Shown one piece after another: positions 41,572-50,447 of a DNA stretch of 64,000 bases. Both the position numbers and the translations under genes were made by a program. The notes beneath the pieces were generated by a model, which was not told the DNA's origin, did no database searches, and saw nothing but the letters and a program-made list of their open reading frames with translations. Position 1 is the stretch's first letter. Each line of letters opens with the position of its first letter. Source of the DNA: an uncultured Candidatus Melainabacteria bacterium (lineage in GTDB: Bacteria; Cyanobacteriota; Vampirovibrionia; Gastranaerophilales; Gastranaerophilaceae); the NCBI GenBank assembly GCA_947525005.1, contig CANNUY010000005.1, positions 33,879 through 97,878 on the forward strand, read 5' to 3'.

Positions 41572-41580
41572 TTAGAATTA
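41572..41580 (+). promoter_or_regulatory. Extended -10 promoter of gpmI, TGtTAGAAT
   Basis: TG-t-TAGAAT at 41572-41580 ends 27 bases before the gpmI ATG; AGGGGA lies between, so this gene has a normal leader. The box is identical to that of the phosphopantetheinyl transferase. Confidence 0.55.
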
Positions 41581-41607
41581 TGGAAAATGTAGATAGGGGA
41601 ATAAATT

Positions 41608-43149
41608 ATGAACAAAAGAGTTTTATTATGTATAATGGACGGTTGGGGTATCAGTACTGGTTCTGCTGAATTTGATGCTACAAAATTAGCACATCCTGTT
41701 AATGTACCAGCCTTAATCAAAAACGAAGTTTCTACACAAATTCACGCAGATGGAGAATTTGTAGGACTTCCAGAAGGTCAAATGGGTAATTCAGAAGTTG
41801 GTCACCTTAATTTAGGTGCTGGCAGAATTGTTTACCAAGACCTTTCTAAAATTAATAGAGCAATAAAAGACGGTTCATTCTTTAAAAACGAAAGATTTTT
41901 AAACGCAATCGAACACGCTAAAAAACACAATTCATCACTTCATTTGTACGGATTGGTTTCAACGGGTGGTGTTCACTCATCACTTGATCATTTGTTAGCG
42001 CTTATTAAAATGGCTGCTGATAATGGACTTACTAAAGTTTATGTTCACGCATTTTTAGATGGTAGAGATACTCCACCTGCTAGTGCTTGTGAATATTTAC
42101 AAATCGTTGAAGATGAACTTAAAAAATATAACCTTCCTGCAATCGCATCAGTTTGTGGACGTTATTACATTATGGATAGAGATAATAGATGGGACAGAGT
42201 TGAAAAAGGCTATAACTGTTTACTACTTGGTGAAGGTGAACATGCAGAGTCTGCTATTCAAGCTGTTAAAAACTCTTATGAAAAAGGTGAAACAGATGAG
42301 TTTGTTCTTCCTACTGCTATAGGTGGTGAAGAATCAAGAATTCACGACAACGATTCTATTATATTCTTTAACTATCGTCCTGATAGAGCTAGAGAAATTA
42401 CAAAGGCTATGAACTTTGCTGATTTTGACGGTTTTGAAAGAAAGAAAGTACTTAAAAATATTCTTTATACAACAATGACAAGCTATGAAGCTACTTTCAC
42501 ATTCCCAGTTGCGTTCCCAAAAGAAAAATTGGTTAACATACTTGGTGATGTTCTTGAACAAAACGGTGTAAACCAATACAGAACAGCAGAAACTGAAAAA
42601 TATGCTCACGTTACTTTCTTCTTCAATGGTGGTATTGATGAACCACAACCTCACGAAACAAGAAAGCTTGTTGCATCACCTAAAGTTGCGACTTATGATA
42701 TGCAACCTGAAATGAGCGCTTATGAAGTTTGTGACAATGTGCTTGAAGCAATTAACAACGATAAGTATGGATTTATACTTGTAAACTTTGCAAATCCTGA
42801 CATGGTTGGACATACAGGCGTTGTTGAAGCTGCAACAAAAGCTTGTAAAGTTGTTGACGAATGTGTTGGTAGAATTGCTGATGCTTGTAAAGAACACAAT
42901 ATTACAATGCTTCTTACAGCTGATCACGGTAATGCTGAAACTATGGTTGATGAGTCTACAGGAAAACCACAAACAGCTCACACAACTAACGAAGTTCCAT
43001 TTGTTATTATAAATGGACCAGAAGGTATTTCTTTGAAAAATGATGGTGCACTTTGTAATGTTGCTCCTACAGTCCTTGAACTTATGGGTATTAAAAAACC
43101 TGCAGAAATGGACTGTGATTCACTTATTAAAGAACCTGCAAGAGTGTAG
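41608..43149 (+). CDS. gpmI: 2,3-bisphosphoglycerate-independent phosphoglycerate mutase
   Basis: Interconverts 3- and 2-phosphoglycerate in glycolysis through a phosphoserine. 513 residues, the normal length. The Mn-binding D11 is in 'CIMDGWG', the catalytic S62 in 'GQMGNSEVGHLNLGAGR', and 'FLDGRDTPP', 'HGNAETM' and 'TAHTTNEVPF' complete the alkaline-phosphatase-superfamily metal site. AGGGGAA precedes ATG; it is monocistronic with a strong terminator. Confidence 0.97.
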   Translation: MNKRVLLCIMDGWGISTGSAEFDATKLAHPVNVPALIKNEVSTQIHADGEFVGLPEGQMGNSEVGHLNLGAGRIVYQDLSKINRAIKDGSFFKNERFLNAIEHAKKHNSSLHLYGLVSTGGVHSSLDHLLALIKMAADNGLTKVYVHAFLDGRDTPPASACEYLQIVEDELKKYNLPAIASVCGRYYIMDRDNRWDRVEKGYNCLLLGEGEHAESAIQAVKNSYEKGETDEFVLPTAIGGEESRIHDNDSIIFFNYRPDRAREITKAMNFADFDGFERKKVLKNILYTTMTSYEATFTFPVAFPKEKLVNILGDVLEQNGVNQYRTAETEKYAHVTFFFNGGIDEPQPHETRKLVASPKVATYDMQPEMSAYEVCDNVLEAINNDKYGFILVNFANPDMVGHTGVVEAATKACKVVDECVGRIADACKEHNITMLLTADHGNAETMVDESTGKPQTAHTTNEVPFVIINGPEGISLKNDGALCNVAPTVLELMGIKKPAEMDCDSLIKEPARV

Positions 43150-43166
43150 TTTGAATTATTGATAAT

Positions 43167-43203
43167 AAAGGGCGAAAAATCAAAATGATTTTTCGCCCTT
43201 TGT
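43167..43203. terminator. Terminator after gpmI
   Basis: AAAGGGCGAAAAATCA (43167-43182), AAA loop, TGATTTTTCGCCCTTT (43186-43201), 16 paired bases with a short T tail. Confidence 0.9.
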
Positions 43204-43286
43204 TTATGTTGTTTTTATAATACCGTAGAATTTGAATGGTTTATAGGTATTTATAAATAAAATAATACTTGTAAACACAAATAATA

Positions 43287-43976
43287 TTAATCATTTTTTA
43301 AGTATTGTTTATACAAATCAGGACGACGTTCTTTTGTACGTTTTATCTGTTCATTATATCTAAATTCGTTTATAAGTGCGTGATTTCCATTTAAAAGCAC
43401 ATCTGGTACTTTTAAGCCTCTATATTCTCTTGGTTTTGTATACTGTGGATATTCAAGTAGTCCATTTTCAAAACTATCTTCTTCCATAGATTCTATTTTA
43501 CCTAGTGTTCCATCAATTTTTCTACTTACGCTATCCATTAAGCATAAAGCAGGTAATTCTCCACCTGTCAAAACAAAATCACCTATAGAAACCTCTTTAG
43601 GTTGGATAATAGTTCTAATTCTTTCGTCAAACCCTTCATAATGACCACACAAAATAATTATTTGGTTATATGTTGCAAGTTCTGCACACATTTTGTTGTC
43701 AAATTTTTCCCCCTGTGGAGTCATCATTAATGTAATAGAATTGTTTATTTTTTCAACGCTTTCATAGGCATCAACATAAGGTTGAGCCATCAGAACCATT
43801 CCTGCACCTCCACCATAAGGTGTGTCATCTACTTTTTTGTGTTTATCAAGAGTAAAATCTCTAGGATTTACTGTACTAATTGATAAAATATTAGAGTCAA
43901 TAGCACGTTTCATAATGCTATGAGAACATGCTTGTTCAATCATTTCAGGAAAAAGTGTTAATATATCGAATCTCAT
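43287..43976 (-). CDS. trmD: tRNA (guanine-37-N1)-methyltransferase
   Basis: Methylates G37 of tRNAs that read CNN codons, preventing frameshifts. 229 residues. The SPOUT trefoil knot shows 'CGHYEGFDER' and 'SIGDFVLTGGELPAL', and the N-terminus has 'FDILTLFPEM' and 'PYGGGAGMVL'. The C-terminal helical domain carries 'RREYRG'-type basic residues. Its ATG overlaps the rimM stop (ATGA). It is third in the operon with the RGG-type protein and rimM; rpsP and rplS, which flank trmD in many bacteria, are absent here. Confidence 0.96.
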   Translation of the reverse strand: MRFDILTLFPEMIEQACSHSIMKRAIDSNILSISTVNPRDFTLDKHKKVDDTPYGGGAGMVLMAQPYVDAYESVEKINNSITLMMTPQGEKFDNKMCAELATYNQIIILCGHYEGFDERIRTIIQPKEVSIGDFVLTGGELPALCLMDSVSRKIDGTLGKIESMEEDSFENGLLEYPQYTKPREYRGLKVPDVLLNGNHALINEFRYNEQIKRTKERRPDLYKQYLKND

Positions 43977-44482
43977 TCAATTAACCCCTGAATGTTATCA
44001 ACAATAACTTCTTTCTTTTTTATATTAACGTCTAAAACAATAGCCTTAACAAATGGCACTAATGAAACATTCTGAGTATTTGATTTAACTGATAACAAGT
44101 CATTAACACCATTATTAGAAACTCCTATAACAATCCCAACTTGCTTGCCTTCACATAAAACCTTCATACCAACAAGTTCATCTATTAAGAATTCGTCTTC
44201 GTCAAGATTTTCTCTAATAGTTGATTCATCAACGAAAATTAGACAATTTTTATACTCAATAATTTCGTTAACAGAGTCAATCCCTGCAAATTTAATAATA
44301 GCAAATTTGTTGTTAAATTTGATACTTTTAATGGTAAAAGGCAAATAATCGGTGTCTTTAAGGATAAAAACATTTTTTAAAGATTTCATAAACTCTTGTT
44401 GGTTACGAGAATAACCAACTTTTGCCTCACCTCTTACACCGTGAAAGTTTAAAATTTTACCAACAGAAATATAATTATTCAT
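43973..44482 (-). CDS. rimM: Ribosome maturation factor RimM
   Basis: Helps assemble the head of the 30S subunit by binding protein S19. 169 residues from ATG 44482: N-terminal barrel 'ISVGKILNFHGVRGEAKV' and C-terminal PRC-barrel with 'LVGMKVLCEGKQVGIV' and 'VPFVKAIVLDVNIKKK'. Start 44482 was preferred over an in-frame ATG at 44509 because it gives the family N-terminus and a short 8-base overlap (ATGAATAA) with the upstream stop. Followed by trmD with an ATGA overlap. Confidence 0.93.
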   Translation of the reverse strand: MNNYISVGKILNFHGVRGEAKVGYSRNQQEFMKSLKNVFILKDTDYLPFTIKSIKFNNKFAIIKFAGIDSVNEIIEYKNCLIFVDESTIRENLDEDEFLIDELVGMKVLCEGKQVGIVIGVSNNGVNDLLSVKSNTQNVSLVPFVKAIVLDVNIKKKEVIVDNIQGLIE

Positions 44483-45686
44483 CTTCAGTTTTTTTCGGTT
44501 TTCTTCCACGTTTTTTAGGCGCTTCTTCTACAGGAGTTTCTTCTGTTTTAGTTTCTTTTTCTGCTTCTGCTTTAGGTTTACGTCCACGTTTTTTTGGAGC
44601 AGGAGCTTCTTCTTCTACTGGAGTTTCAACAACTTCTGTAGCTTCATCAGAAGATTTTGTAGAAACTTCTTCCTTAGATTCAGCTACATTATCAGTTTTA
44701 GCATCAGATTGTTCATCTGATTTTCCTTCTTCTTCTTTTTGAGCTTTCTTTTCTTGAGCAGGGTATTTAGGAACCATATAGTCAGCAGGTTTATCTGGTC
44801 TATCTTCGTTCCATCTATCTAGTCCCATTTGAGCACGAATAAGCTTAATCGCTACGTGAACACGCCATTCATCAACTCGTAATTGAGCAGCAATAATCTT
44901 ATGACAACCAATAGGAGGTAATGGCAATAATGGAGTGTAAAGACTCTTAATTGCAGTCATTTGATCAACTGTTACTGCTAGTTTTCTTTTTGGGAAAGGC
45001 AATTTAGGTAACATAAGTTTTTGTCTTACCAAGTTGATACCGAAGAAAACTTTTCTTGGCTCAATACCTAAGTGAGCACCGATAGTTTCGTGCGCATCAG
45101 GGTTTGGTAACGGCAACATTGTTTTATACAATGCCTCAATTTGTTCTAATTGCTCCTTACTAATAAGTAGTGGTTTAGATTGTTTTCTAGGTTGAGGTCT
45201 AGAAGGTCTTCTATTTCCACCTTGTTGAAATCTATTGTTTGGTCTACGTTGTTGGTTATTATATCTGTTACCACCTTGTTGGCTGTAACCACCTTGAGAA
45301 CCGTATCCACCTCTGTTTTGTTGATTGTATCCACCACCATTGTTATTATATGGTCTGCGTTGTTGGTTATAACCACCTCTATCGTTTCTATCTCGGTCAC
45401 CGTAGTTGTTATCATATCTACGATTATTGTTATAACTACCTCTTGTATTGTTGTTTCTGTTATAGCCTCTGTTGTTGTCATATTGACGTCTAGGTCTATC
45501 GTTTCCTCTATCTTCTGTTGAATATGAACTATAGCTACTATAACTACTTAATTGTTTTTCATCAGTCCCTTGTGACTCTGTTGTTGAACTACTTTTATCT
45601 GCGTACAAACAATTTGGGCAAATAACTCTTTTAGGGTTTTTTGTTTCAAACTCTGCCCCACATTTAATGCATTTATTTACATACAT
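44475..45686 (-). CDS. Zinc-ribbon, Gly/Asn/Arg-rich, AT-hook protein with a duplicated domain
   Basis: 403 residues, family not recognised. The order is an N-terminal zinc ribbon (C6, C9, C23, C26), a low-complexity Arg/Gly/Asn/Gln/Tyr region (about 55-175) like eukaryotic RGG or prion-like RNA-binding tails, and two tandem copies of a 50-residue helical domain (about 180-232 and 243-296). The copies share '..I..LY...LPLP...H..I.A.L.....V...I.L.R..M.L'. An acidic stretch follows, and two KKRGRKPK AT-hook-type motifs (about 365-372 and 391-398) end the protein. AGAGG precedes ATG. It is the first gene of an operon with rimM and trmD, which suggests an RNA or ribosome role. Confidence 0.7.
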   Translation of the reverse strand: MYVNKCIKCGAEFETKNPKRVICPNCLYADKSSSTTESQGTDEKQLSSYSSYSSYSTEDRGNDRPRRQYDNNRGYNRNNNTRGSYNNNRRYDNNYGDRDRNDRGGYNQQRRPYNNNGGGYNQQNRGGYGSQGGYSQQGGNRYNNQQRRPNNRFQQGGNRRPSRPQPRKQSKPLLISKEQLEQIEALYKTMLPLPNPDAHETIGAHLGIEPRKVFFGINLVRQKLMLPKLPFPKRKLAVTVDQMTAIKSLYTPLLPLPPIGCHKIIAAQLRVDEWRVHVAIKLIRAQMGLDRWNEDRPDKPADYMVPKYPAQEKKAQKEEEGKSDEQSDAKTDNVAESKEEVSTKSSDEATEVVETPVEEEAPAPKKRGRKPKAEAEKETKTEETPVEEAPKKRGRKPKKTEDE

Positions 45687-45893
45687 AATACAAGCCTCTT
45701 AATACGGTTAATAATATTCTTTCTTCCTCTTATAAAAACAGGGTTTAACATGTATATTTTACAACTAAATCTATTTTTTTTCAAGTCTTAACAAAAATTA
45801 AAGTTTTGCTCTAAAAAAATATAGAAATTTGTCCTATTTTTCTAGCCTAAAAAGGTAATTTTTGTATAACTATTTTCAGGTATATTGTATAAT

Positions 45894-46973
45894 ATGAAAT
45901 TAGAAAGTACTACTGAAATTAAAAATGCGAATATATTAGTTGTTGATAATAATATCAATAATATTATAGAAATAAAGTCTTTGATTGAAGAATTTAGTAA
46001 TGTAGAGTTTTATCAAAATCCAATAGATGCTCTAAATGATATAGAATTAAAAAAATATGATTTGATTATACTTGATATAAATATGCAAGAGTTGTCTGGA
46101 TTTAAGTTCGCTGAAAGAATAAAAAGCAGTTATCTAAATTTGATGACACCAATTTTGTTCTTAAGCTCTGTTACTGATTCAGAAACAATAGTCAAATGTT
46201 ACAACTTTGAGTCTGCATCTTTTATGAACAGACCTTTGGTACCTATGATAGCAAGAACTCAGATTCTTAATATTTTAAAAACAGAGGCGCTAAAAAATTC
46301 TATTGAAAAGGAAAAAGAACACTTTGTTGCAACTCTTACTCACGATTTAAAAAGTCCTATTAATGCTGAAATATGTGCATTAAAACAGTTGTTAAAAAAT
46401 AAGCCTACTAATTACAACAATGAAATGTTAGAAGAATTATTAAATTCTGCAAAGTATATGAAGCTTATTACAGACAATATTCTTTGTTTTTACAAACAAA
46501 AAAATAATGGATTATCCTTAAACAAGGAATTTGTTGATTTTGAGGAGTTAGTATCGTCATCAATAAACGATTTAAAATATCTTGCCAATGATAAAAACAT
46601 TAAGATTAATTTTAAACACGACAAATTAAAACCAAGTATTAAACTTGATTTTCTAGAGATAAAGCGAGTTATAAATAACCTAATATCAAACGCTATAGAA
46701 TATTCATATTCAAACAATAAGATAGATATATCTTTAAATCTAAAAAATAACAAATGTGTTTTTGAAATAAGGGATTACGGTATAGGTATTGATACAAAGA
46801 ACATAAAAAATATCTTTGAAGAATATGTTAGCCTAGCAAAACAACATAAGAAAACTGGTTTCGGCTTAGGTTTAAATATTTGTAAAAAGATTATAGAACA
46901 ACATAACGGTCAAATTTCAATTAATAGTAAATACGGTAGTGGAACAAGTATAAAGTTCTTTTTACCTGCTTAA
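45894..46973 (+). CDS. Response regulator-histidine kinase hybrid (receiver first)
   Basis: 359 residues. The N-terminal receiver domain (about 12-125) has the phospho-acceptor D61 in 'LIILDINMQELSGF'. The usual lysine before the cis-proline is an arginine ('NRP'). A HisKA helix with H150 in 'TLTHDLKSPIN' and an HATPase domain (about 235-358) follow, with the N box 'LISNAIEYS', 'GIGIDTKN' and 'GFGLGLNICKKIIEQHNG'. There is no membrane or sensor segment, so it is a cytosolic kinase that may be switched by phosphorylation of its own receiver, as in cyanobacterial kinases. A TTG at 45885 in frame is an alternative start with AGG just upstream. Confidence 0.88.
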   Translation: MKLESTTEIKNANILVVDNNINNIIEIKSLIEEFSNVEFYQNPIDALNDIELKKYDLIILDINMQELSGFKFAERIKSSYLNLMTPILFLSSVTDSETIVKCYNFESASFMNRPLVPMIARTQILNILKTEALKNSIEKEKEHFVATLTHDLKSPINAEICALKQLLKNKPTNYNNEMLEELLNSAKYMKLITDNILCFYKQKNNGLSLNKEFVDFEELVSSSINDLKYLANDKNIKINFKHDKLKPSIKLDFLEIKRVINNLISNAIEYSYSNNKIDISLNLKNNKCVFEIRDYGIGIDTKNIKNIFEEYVSLAKQHKKTGFGLGLNICKKIIEQHNGQISINSKYGSGTSIKFFLPA

Positions 46974-46983
46974 TCAGATAAAA

Positions 46984-47820
46984 TTAAATAATACTCTTTT
47001 TAAGACGTTCGTTTCTGTTCTCACTAAGCAAGTTTTTCAATTTCATAATAGCTTGTGCGTGGATTTGACAAACTCTCGATTCTGAAATACCTACAGTTTC
47101 TCCAATTTCTTTGAATGTCATGTTTTCGTGATAGTAAAGAACCATTACCATACGTTCTCTTTCAGGTAGACGTTTCAAAGAAGCCTCTAATTGATTTTTA
47201 ACACTTTTTTCTTCATATTCTTCGTGAGGAGTTTTGTGAGAAGAATCTTTTATTGTGTCAATAATTTCTAAACTATCATCTCCAGAACCTTTTTTATCAT
47301 AGATAGATGTAACTGTTGTATCATCTGCAAGGATTTGATCAACTTTTTCTGTTTCAATACCTAGCAAATTTGCAACTTCACTGTTTGTAGCAGTTCTACC
47401 GAATTCTTTTTTAAGTTTTTCTTGAGCTTCTTTAACACTTCTAATTTTTTGTCTAACTGTTCTTGGTAAGAAATCTTGAGAACGAATTTTATCGATGATA
47501 TTACCTCTAATTCTTACAAGAGCATAAGTTTCAAATCTAGCACCAGTTCTTGGGCTATATTTTTCAACAGCATCAATTAAACCTTCTACACCGTAGCTTG
47601 AAATATCTTCGAAAGTAAATGTAGGTGGAAGTGCAACTTTTACACGTCCAACAACATATCTTGTTAAATAGATATATTGTACAATAAGAATATCTCTTAG
47701 CTTTTTATTTGTTTTATCGGCTAAGTATTCATTCCATACTTTCTCAATTTCTTCATCAGAAAGTCGTTTTATATTATTATAGCTACTAAAATTATTCTCG
47801 TTCTCCATCCCACTATCCAT
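46984..47820 (-). CDS. Sigma-70 family factor, FliA/WhiG/SigB-F type
   Basis: 278 residues with regions 2 to 4: 'FEDISSYGVEGLIDAVEKYSPRTGARFETYALVRIRGNIIDKIRSQ' (region 2), 'RTATNSEVANLLGIETEKVDQIL' (region 3) and 'RLPERERMVMVLYYHENMTFKEIGETVGISESRVCQIHAQAI' (region 4 HTH). It lacks region 1.1, so it is an alternative sigma of the FliA/WhiG or cyanobacterial SigF group, directing motility or stress genes. No anti-sigma gene lies beside it. AAGG precedes ATG; the gene converges with the hybrid kinase. Confidence 0.92.
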   Translation of the reverse strand: MDSGMENENNFSSYNNIKRLSDEEIEKVWNEYLADKTNKKLRDILIVQYIYLTRYVVGRVKVALPPTFTFEDISSYGVEGLIDAVEKYSPRTGARFETYALVRIRGNIIDKIRSQDFLPRTVRQKIRSVKEAQEKLKKEFGRTATNSEVANLLGIETEKVDQILADDTTVTSIYDKKGSGDDSLEIIDTIKDSSHKTPHEEYEEKSVKNQLEASLKRLPERERMVMVLYYHENMTFKEIGETVGISESRVCQIHAQAIMKLKNLLSENRNERLKKSII

Positions 47821-47939
47821 TAGTGTGCCTTACATAATATATTATATACATTTGTAAAAACAATTTATCCTGTAAATGTATGAACTTCTGAAAAATAATT
47901 AAAGTATCTGTCATATACTTGTATGAAATGTTGAAAAAT

Positions 47940-47993
47940 GATTGCGAAAGGGTCTTTTGATGTGTGTTGTAAATTCAAGTCGGTTTCGCAATC
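47940..47993. repeat. Inverted repeat GATTGCGAAA ... TTTCGCAATC
   Basis: Perfect 10-base arms at 47940-47949 and 47984-47993 around 34 bases. The right end GCAATCCC resembles the ends of the dispersed units at 1577-1732. Lies between the sigma gene promoter region and the serine-hydrolase terminator. Confidence 0.55.
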
Positions 47994-48012
47994 CCTATAA
48001 ACATAATAGAAA

Positions 48013-48044
48013 AAAGGTGGAATTGCATCTGCAATTCCACCTTT
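48013..48044 (-). terminator. Terminator of the serine-hydrolase gene
   Basis: AAAGGTGGAATTGCA and TGCAATTCCACCTTT form a near-perfect stem with a 2-base gap; on the minus strand a run of T follows. It lies 22 bases beyond the stop of the gene at 48066. Confidence 0.85.
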
Positions 48045-48065
48045 CCCTTATAAAAACTCTATATA

Positions 48066-49274
48066 TTAATTCTTTGTAGACATATAGTTATAAATAATTT
48101 TTGACGCTTCTTGAATATACAATCTTCCATTGATATTGTTATGAGGTCTTAGTGCCAATATTACAACGATATATCTTTGACCTGATGGCAAATACACAAT
48201 TCCTGCATCACCAAGCATTGTTCCAATATCACCTGTTTTGTGAATGAAGCTTACATTTTCAGGTAACCCAGCTTTTATTAGCATGGTGTTTTTAACTTTG
48301 CTCATAATATTTATAATATCGCTTTGAGAATTTATGTTTAAGAATTTGTTATCGTCTTTTCCGATATTATAAAGCATTTGAGCAATATCTTTTGCTGTTG
48401 TATAGTTGTTTCCTGTGATATCAGGTAACCAAGTTTGAAGATGTGTATGTTCTATTCCCCAAGATTTGATAGCTGCATTAACATCATTCATAGAGCCAAC
48501 TTTTGATATCAACATATTTGTTGCAGTGTTATCAGAGTCTTGAATCATTGTTGTAGCCAAATCTGAGATTGAATATGTTCTTCCAGCTTGAGAATACTGC
48601 ATGTTACCTGAACCTTCAGAACGATAATATTCTGTAAGTACCATGTTATCTTTTAGTCCAAATTGTTCTGCTTCGATTGATTTATACATTTGAATAAGGA
48701 CAGGTAGTTTAATAATGCTAGCAGATGGATATACAACATCACCATTGATATCTACATAATTGCTGTTGTCCATAGACCATACAAATACAGCAGGTTGAAT
48801 ATTTTGATATTTGTTATTAAGTGCTTTTAAAGAATTTTCTAATTCAACAAGTCTATCCCCATAAAAAAGAGGTTTCATTTTTGTATCTTTTTTGGCTGTA
48901 GGATATTCCATTGTCATGTTAAGGAATGAATAATTTGATAAATATTTTTTTGTTGGAAGTATGTATTCTGCAAGGTTTAATCCACCAAAGTTTTTTGAAT
49001 TATACGCAAGGATTGAATCATCTGCATTTATAGATACAATCGGTTTATTGAAATAAGATTGTACAACTAATTTGTAAGATGTTGGAACTATAATTGCTGA
49101 AAATCCAACTAATATTGATAATAGTAATAAACAAGCTAAAAGAGAAGATTTCTTTCTTTGCTTTTTAGGTTTTGGCATCGCTTGTTTTTGTTTTTTTGGC
49201 TTAGCTGGCATGGTAGCTGTATTATAATATTCATTACCAGCATGTTTGTATTTCAAATTATCCCTTAAATTCAC
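48066..49274 (-). CDS. Membrane-anchored class A beta-lactamase-like serine hydrolase
   Basis: 402 residues, starting at GTG 49274 after GGAGG. A long basic cytosolic N-terminus (1-42) and one membrane helix (43-65) precede the hydrolase domain (about 145-400). The active-site motifs are S186-I-I-K189, S247-D-N249 and K346-T-G348. The general-base glutamate of class A lactamases (E166 in E-x-x-L-N) seems to be Q280 ('LQTWLPD'). So it may be a penicillin-binding-type or other acyl-serine hydrolase on the outer face rather than a true beta-lactamase. It heads a minus-strand run after yggT and mtnP. Confidence 0.85.
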   Translation of the reverse strand: MNLRDNLKYKHAGNEYYNTATMPAKPKKQKQAMPKPKKQRKKSSLLACLLLLSILVGFSAIIVPTSYKLVVQSYFNKPIVSINADDSILAYNSKNFGGLNLAEYILPTKKYLSNYSFLNMTMEYPTAKKDTKMKPLFYGDRLVELENSLKALNNKYQNIQPAVFVWSMDNSNYVDINGDVVYPSASIIKLPVLIQMYKSIEAEQFGLKDNMVLTEYYRSEGSGNMQYSQAGRTYSISDLATTMIQDSDNTATNMLISKVGSMNDVNAAIKSWGIEHTHLQTWLPDITGNNYTTAKDIAQMLYNIGKDDNKFLNINSQSDIINIMSKVKNTMLIKAGLPENVSFIHKTGDIGTMLGDAGIVYLPSGQRYIVVILALRPHNNINGRLYIQEASKIIYNYMSTKN

Positions 49275-49311
49275 AAATCCTCCAACAAATATCTAAATAA
49301 TAGTACTCATT

Positions 49312-49572
49312 TTATTTTCCTGCAAATAGCATCTGTAATAAATTTAGAAATAAAAGTGCAACAATCGGAGAAAAATCCAACCCACCAAAAGGTGGAATGA
49401 ATCTTCTGAAAATATCCAAGTATGCATCTGTAATTATTCTAATAAACTTAACTGGTTGTTTGTCCCAGTCGATGCTAGGTAACCATGACATAAAAATTCT
49501 TAAAACAATCAAAATACTATAGAAGTATATTAAAGTACTAATAAAATAATTAATTCTTGACAATATATTCAT
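49312..49572 (-). CDS. YggT family membrane protein
   Basis: 86 residues with two hydrophobic helices (about 8-28 and 60-83) around the family stretch 'MSWLPSIDW ... DAYLDIFRRFIPPFGGLDFSPIVALLFL'. YggT (Ycf19/CCB3-related in plastids and cyanobacteria) proteins affect nucleoid and chloroplast or cell-division distribution; the role here is unknown. ATG 49572 follows GGAG; an in-frame TTG just upstream is not needed. It is 9 bases after mtnP and 37 bases before the serine hydrolase. Confidence 0.88.
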   Translation of the reverse strand: MNILSRINYFISTLIYFYSILIVLRIFMSWLPSIDWDKQPVKFIRIITDAYLDIFRRFIPPFGGLDFSPIVALLFLNLLQMLFAGK

Positions 49573-49581
49573 CAATAACTC

Positions 49582-50379
49582 CTATACTCTAGACATTTCT
49601 CTTGTTTTTGCACAGCTACAGTTTAATCTTTCGTCTGGCAATTTTTCAATCATAGTAAATAATAATTTTTTCAAGTTTTCAACATTATGGTTAAATACTT
49701 GAATTACTTCGTGGTGAGAAACAGGTGGAACGTCACCAACCAAACCAGCATCGTAGTCAGTAATCAAAGAAATATTCAATGGACACATATCCATTTCTTT
49801 AACAAGGTAAGCTTCAGGGAATGCTGTCATATTGATAACTTCCCAACCTTGTGAAGTGAAAAACTTAGATTCTGCTTTTGTTGAAAATCTAGGACCATTG
49901 ATAACTACTACAGTACCTGTTTCATGAATATCTATTCCAAGTTCTTTACCAGTTTCGATAGCAAATTTTCTTAACTCTGGACAATATGGTTCAGCAGCAG
50001 ATGGGTGAGTTACAATAGGTCCATCAAAGAAGGTTGATTTTCTTCCATCTGTCCAATCAACGAATTGGTCAGCGATAACAAAACTTCCTGGAGCAACGTG
50101 TTTTTGTAAACTACCTGCTGCACAAGGTGAAATTACACGTTTACAACCAACTTCTTTCATCGCCCAAACATTTGCTCTAAAGTTAATTAAATGTGGCAAA
50201 ATGGTATGATTACGACCATGTCTTGGCATGAACGCAACTTTCTTTTCTCCTATTGTGCCGATAAACAAGTTATCACTAGGCATACCATAAGGAGTTTCTA
50301 TTTTTACTTCTTCAATATTCTCTAAAAATTTATAGAATCCTGAGCCTCCGAAGACCCCAATACTAGCTAATTCTTTCAT
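49582..50379 (-). CDS. mtnP: S-methyl-5'-thioadenosine phosphorylase
   Basis: Cleaves methylthioadenosine, a by-product of polyamine and SAM chemistry, with phosphate. About 265 residues from ATG 50379, which follows GAGG. Family motifs are 'IGVFGGSGFY', 'FMPRHGRNHTILPHLINFRAN', 'VISPCAAGSLQ', 'FVIADQFVDWTDGR' and 'NMTAFPEAYLVKEMDM', with the Thr/Asn and Asp positions that favour MTA over other purine nucleosides. A C-terminal extension carries 'LNCSCAKTREMSRV', with a CxC pair. Co-directional with yggT. Confidence 0.93.
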   Translation of the reverse strand: MKELASIGVFGGSGFYKFLENIEEVKIETPYGMPSDNLFIGTIGEKKVAFMPRHGRNHTILPHLINFRANVWAMKEVGCKRVISPCAAGSLQKHVAPGSFVIADQFVDWTDGRKSTFFDGPIVTHPSAAEPYCPELRKFAIETGKELGIDIHETGTVVVINGPRFSTKAESKFFTSQGWEVINMTAFPEAYLVKEMDMCPLNISLITDYDAGLVGDVPPVSHHEVIQVFNHNVENLKKLLFTMIEKLPDERLNCSCAKTREMSRV

Positions 50380-50447
50380 ATACACCTCTTTCTTTATACT
50401 AATTTAGCATAAATTTTAAGAAATGTGGAATTGTTAAGATTTATAAA

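Noticed and set aside
44422..45521. Frames opposite the RGG-rich protein
   Set aside because: They encode Ser/Val/Thr- or Tyr/Cys-rich repeats that mirror the low-complexity gene on the minus strand; the zinc ribbon, duplicated domain and AT-hooks belong to the minus-strand frame.
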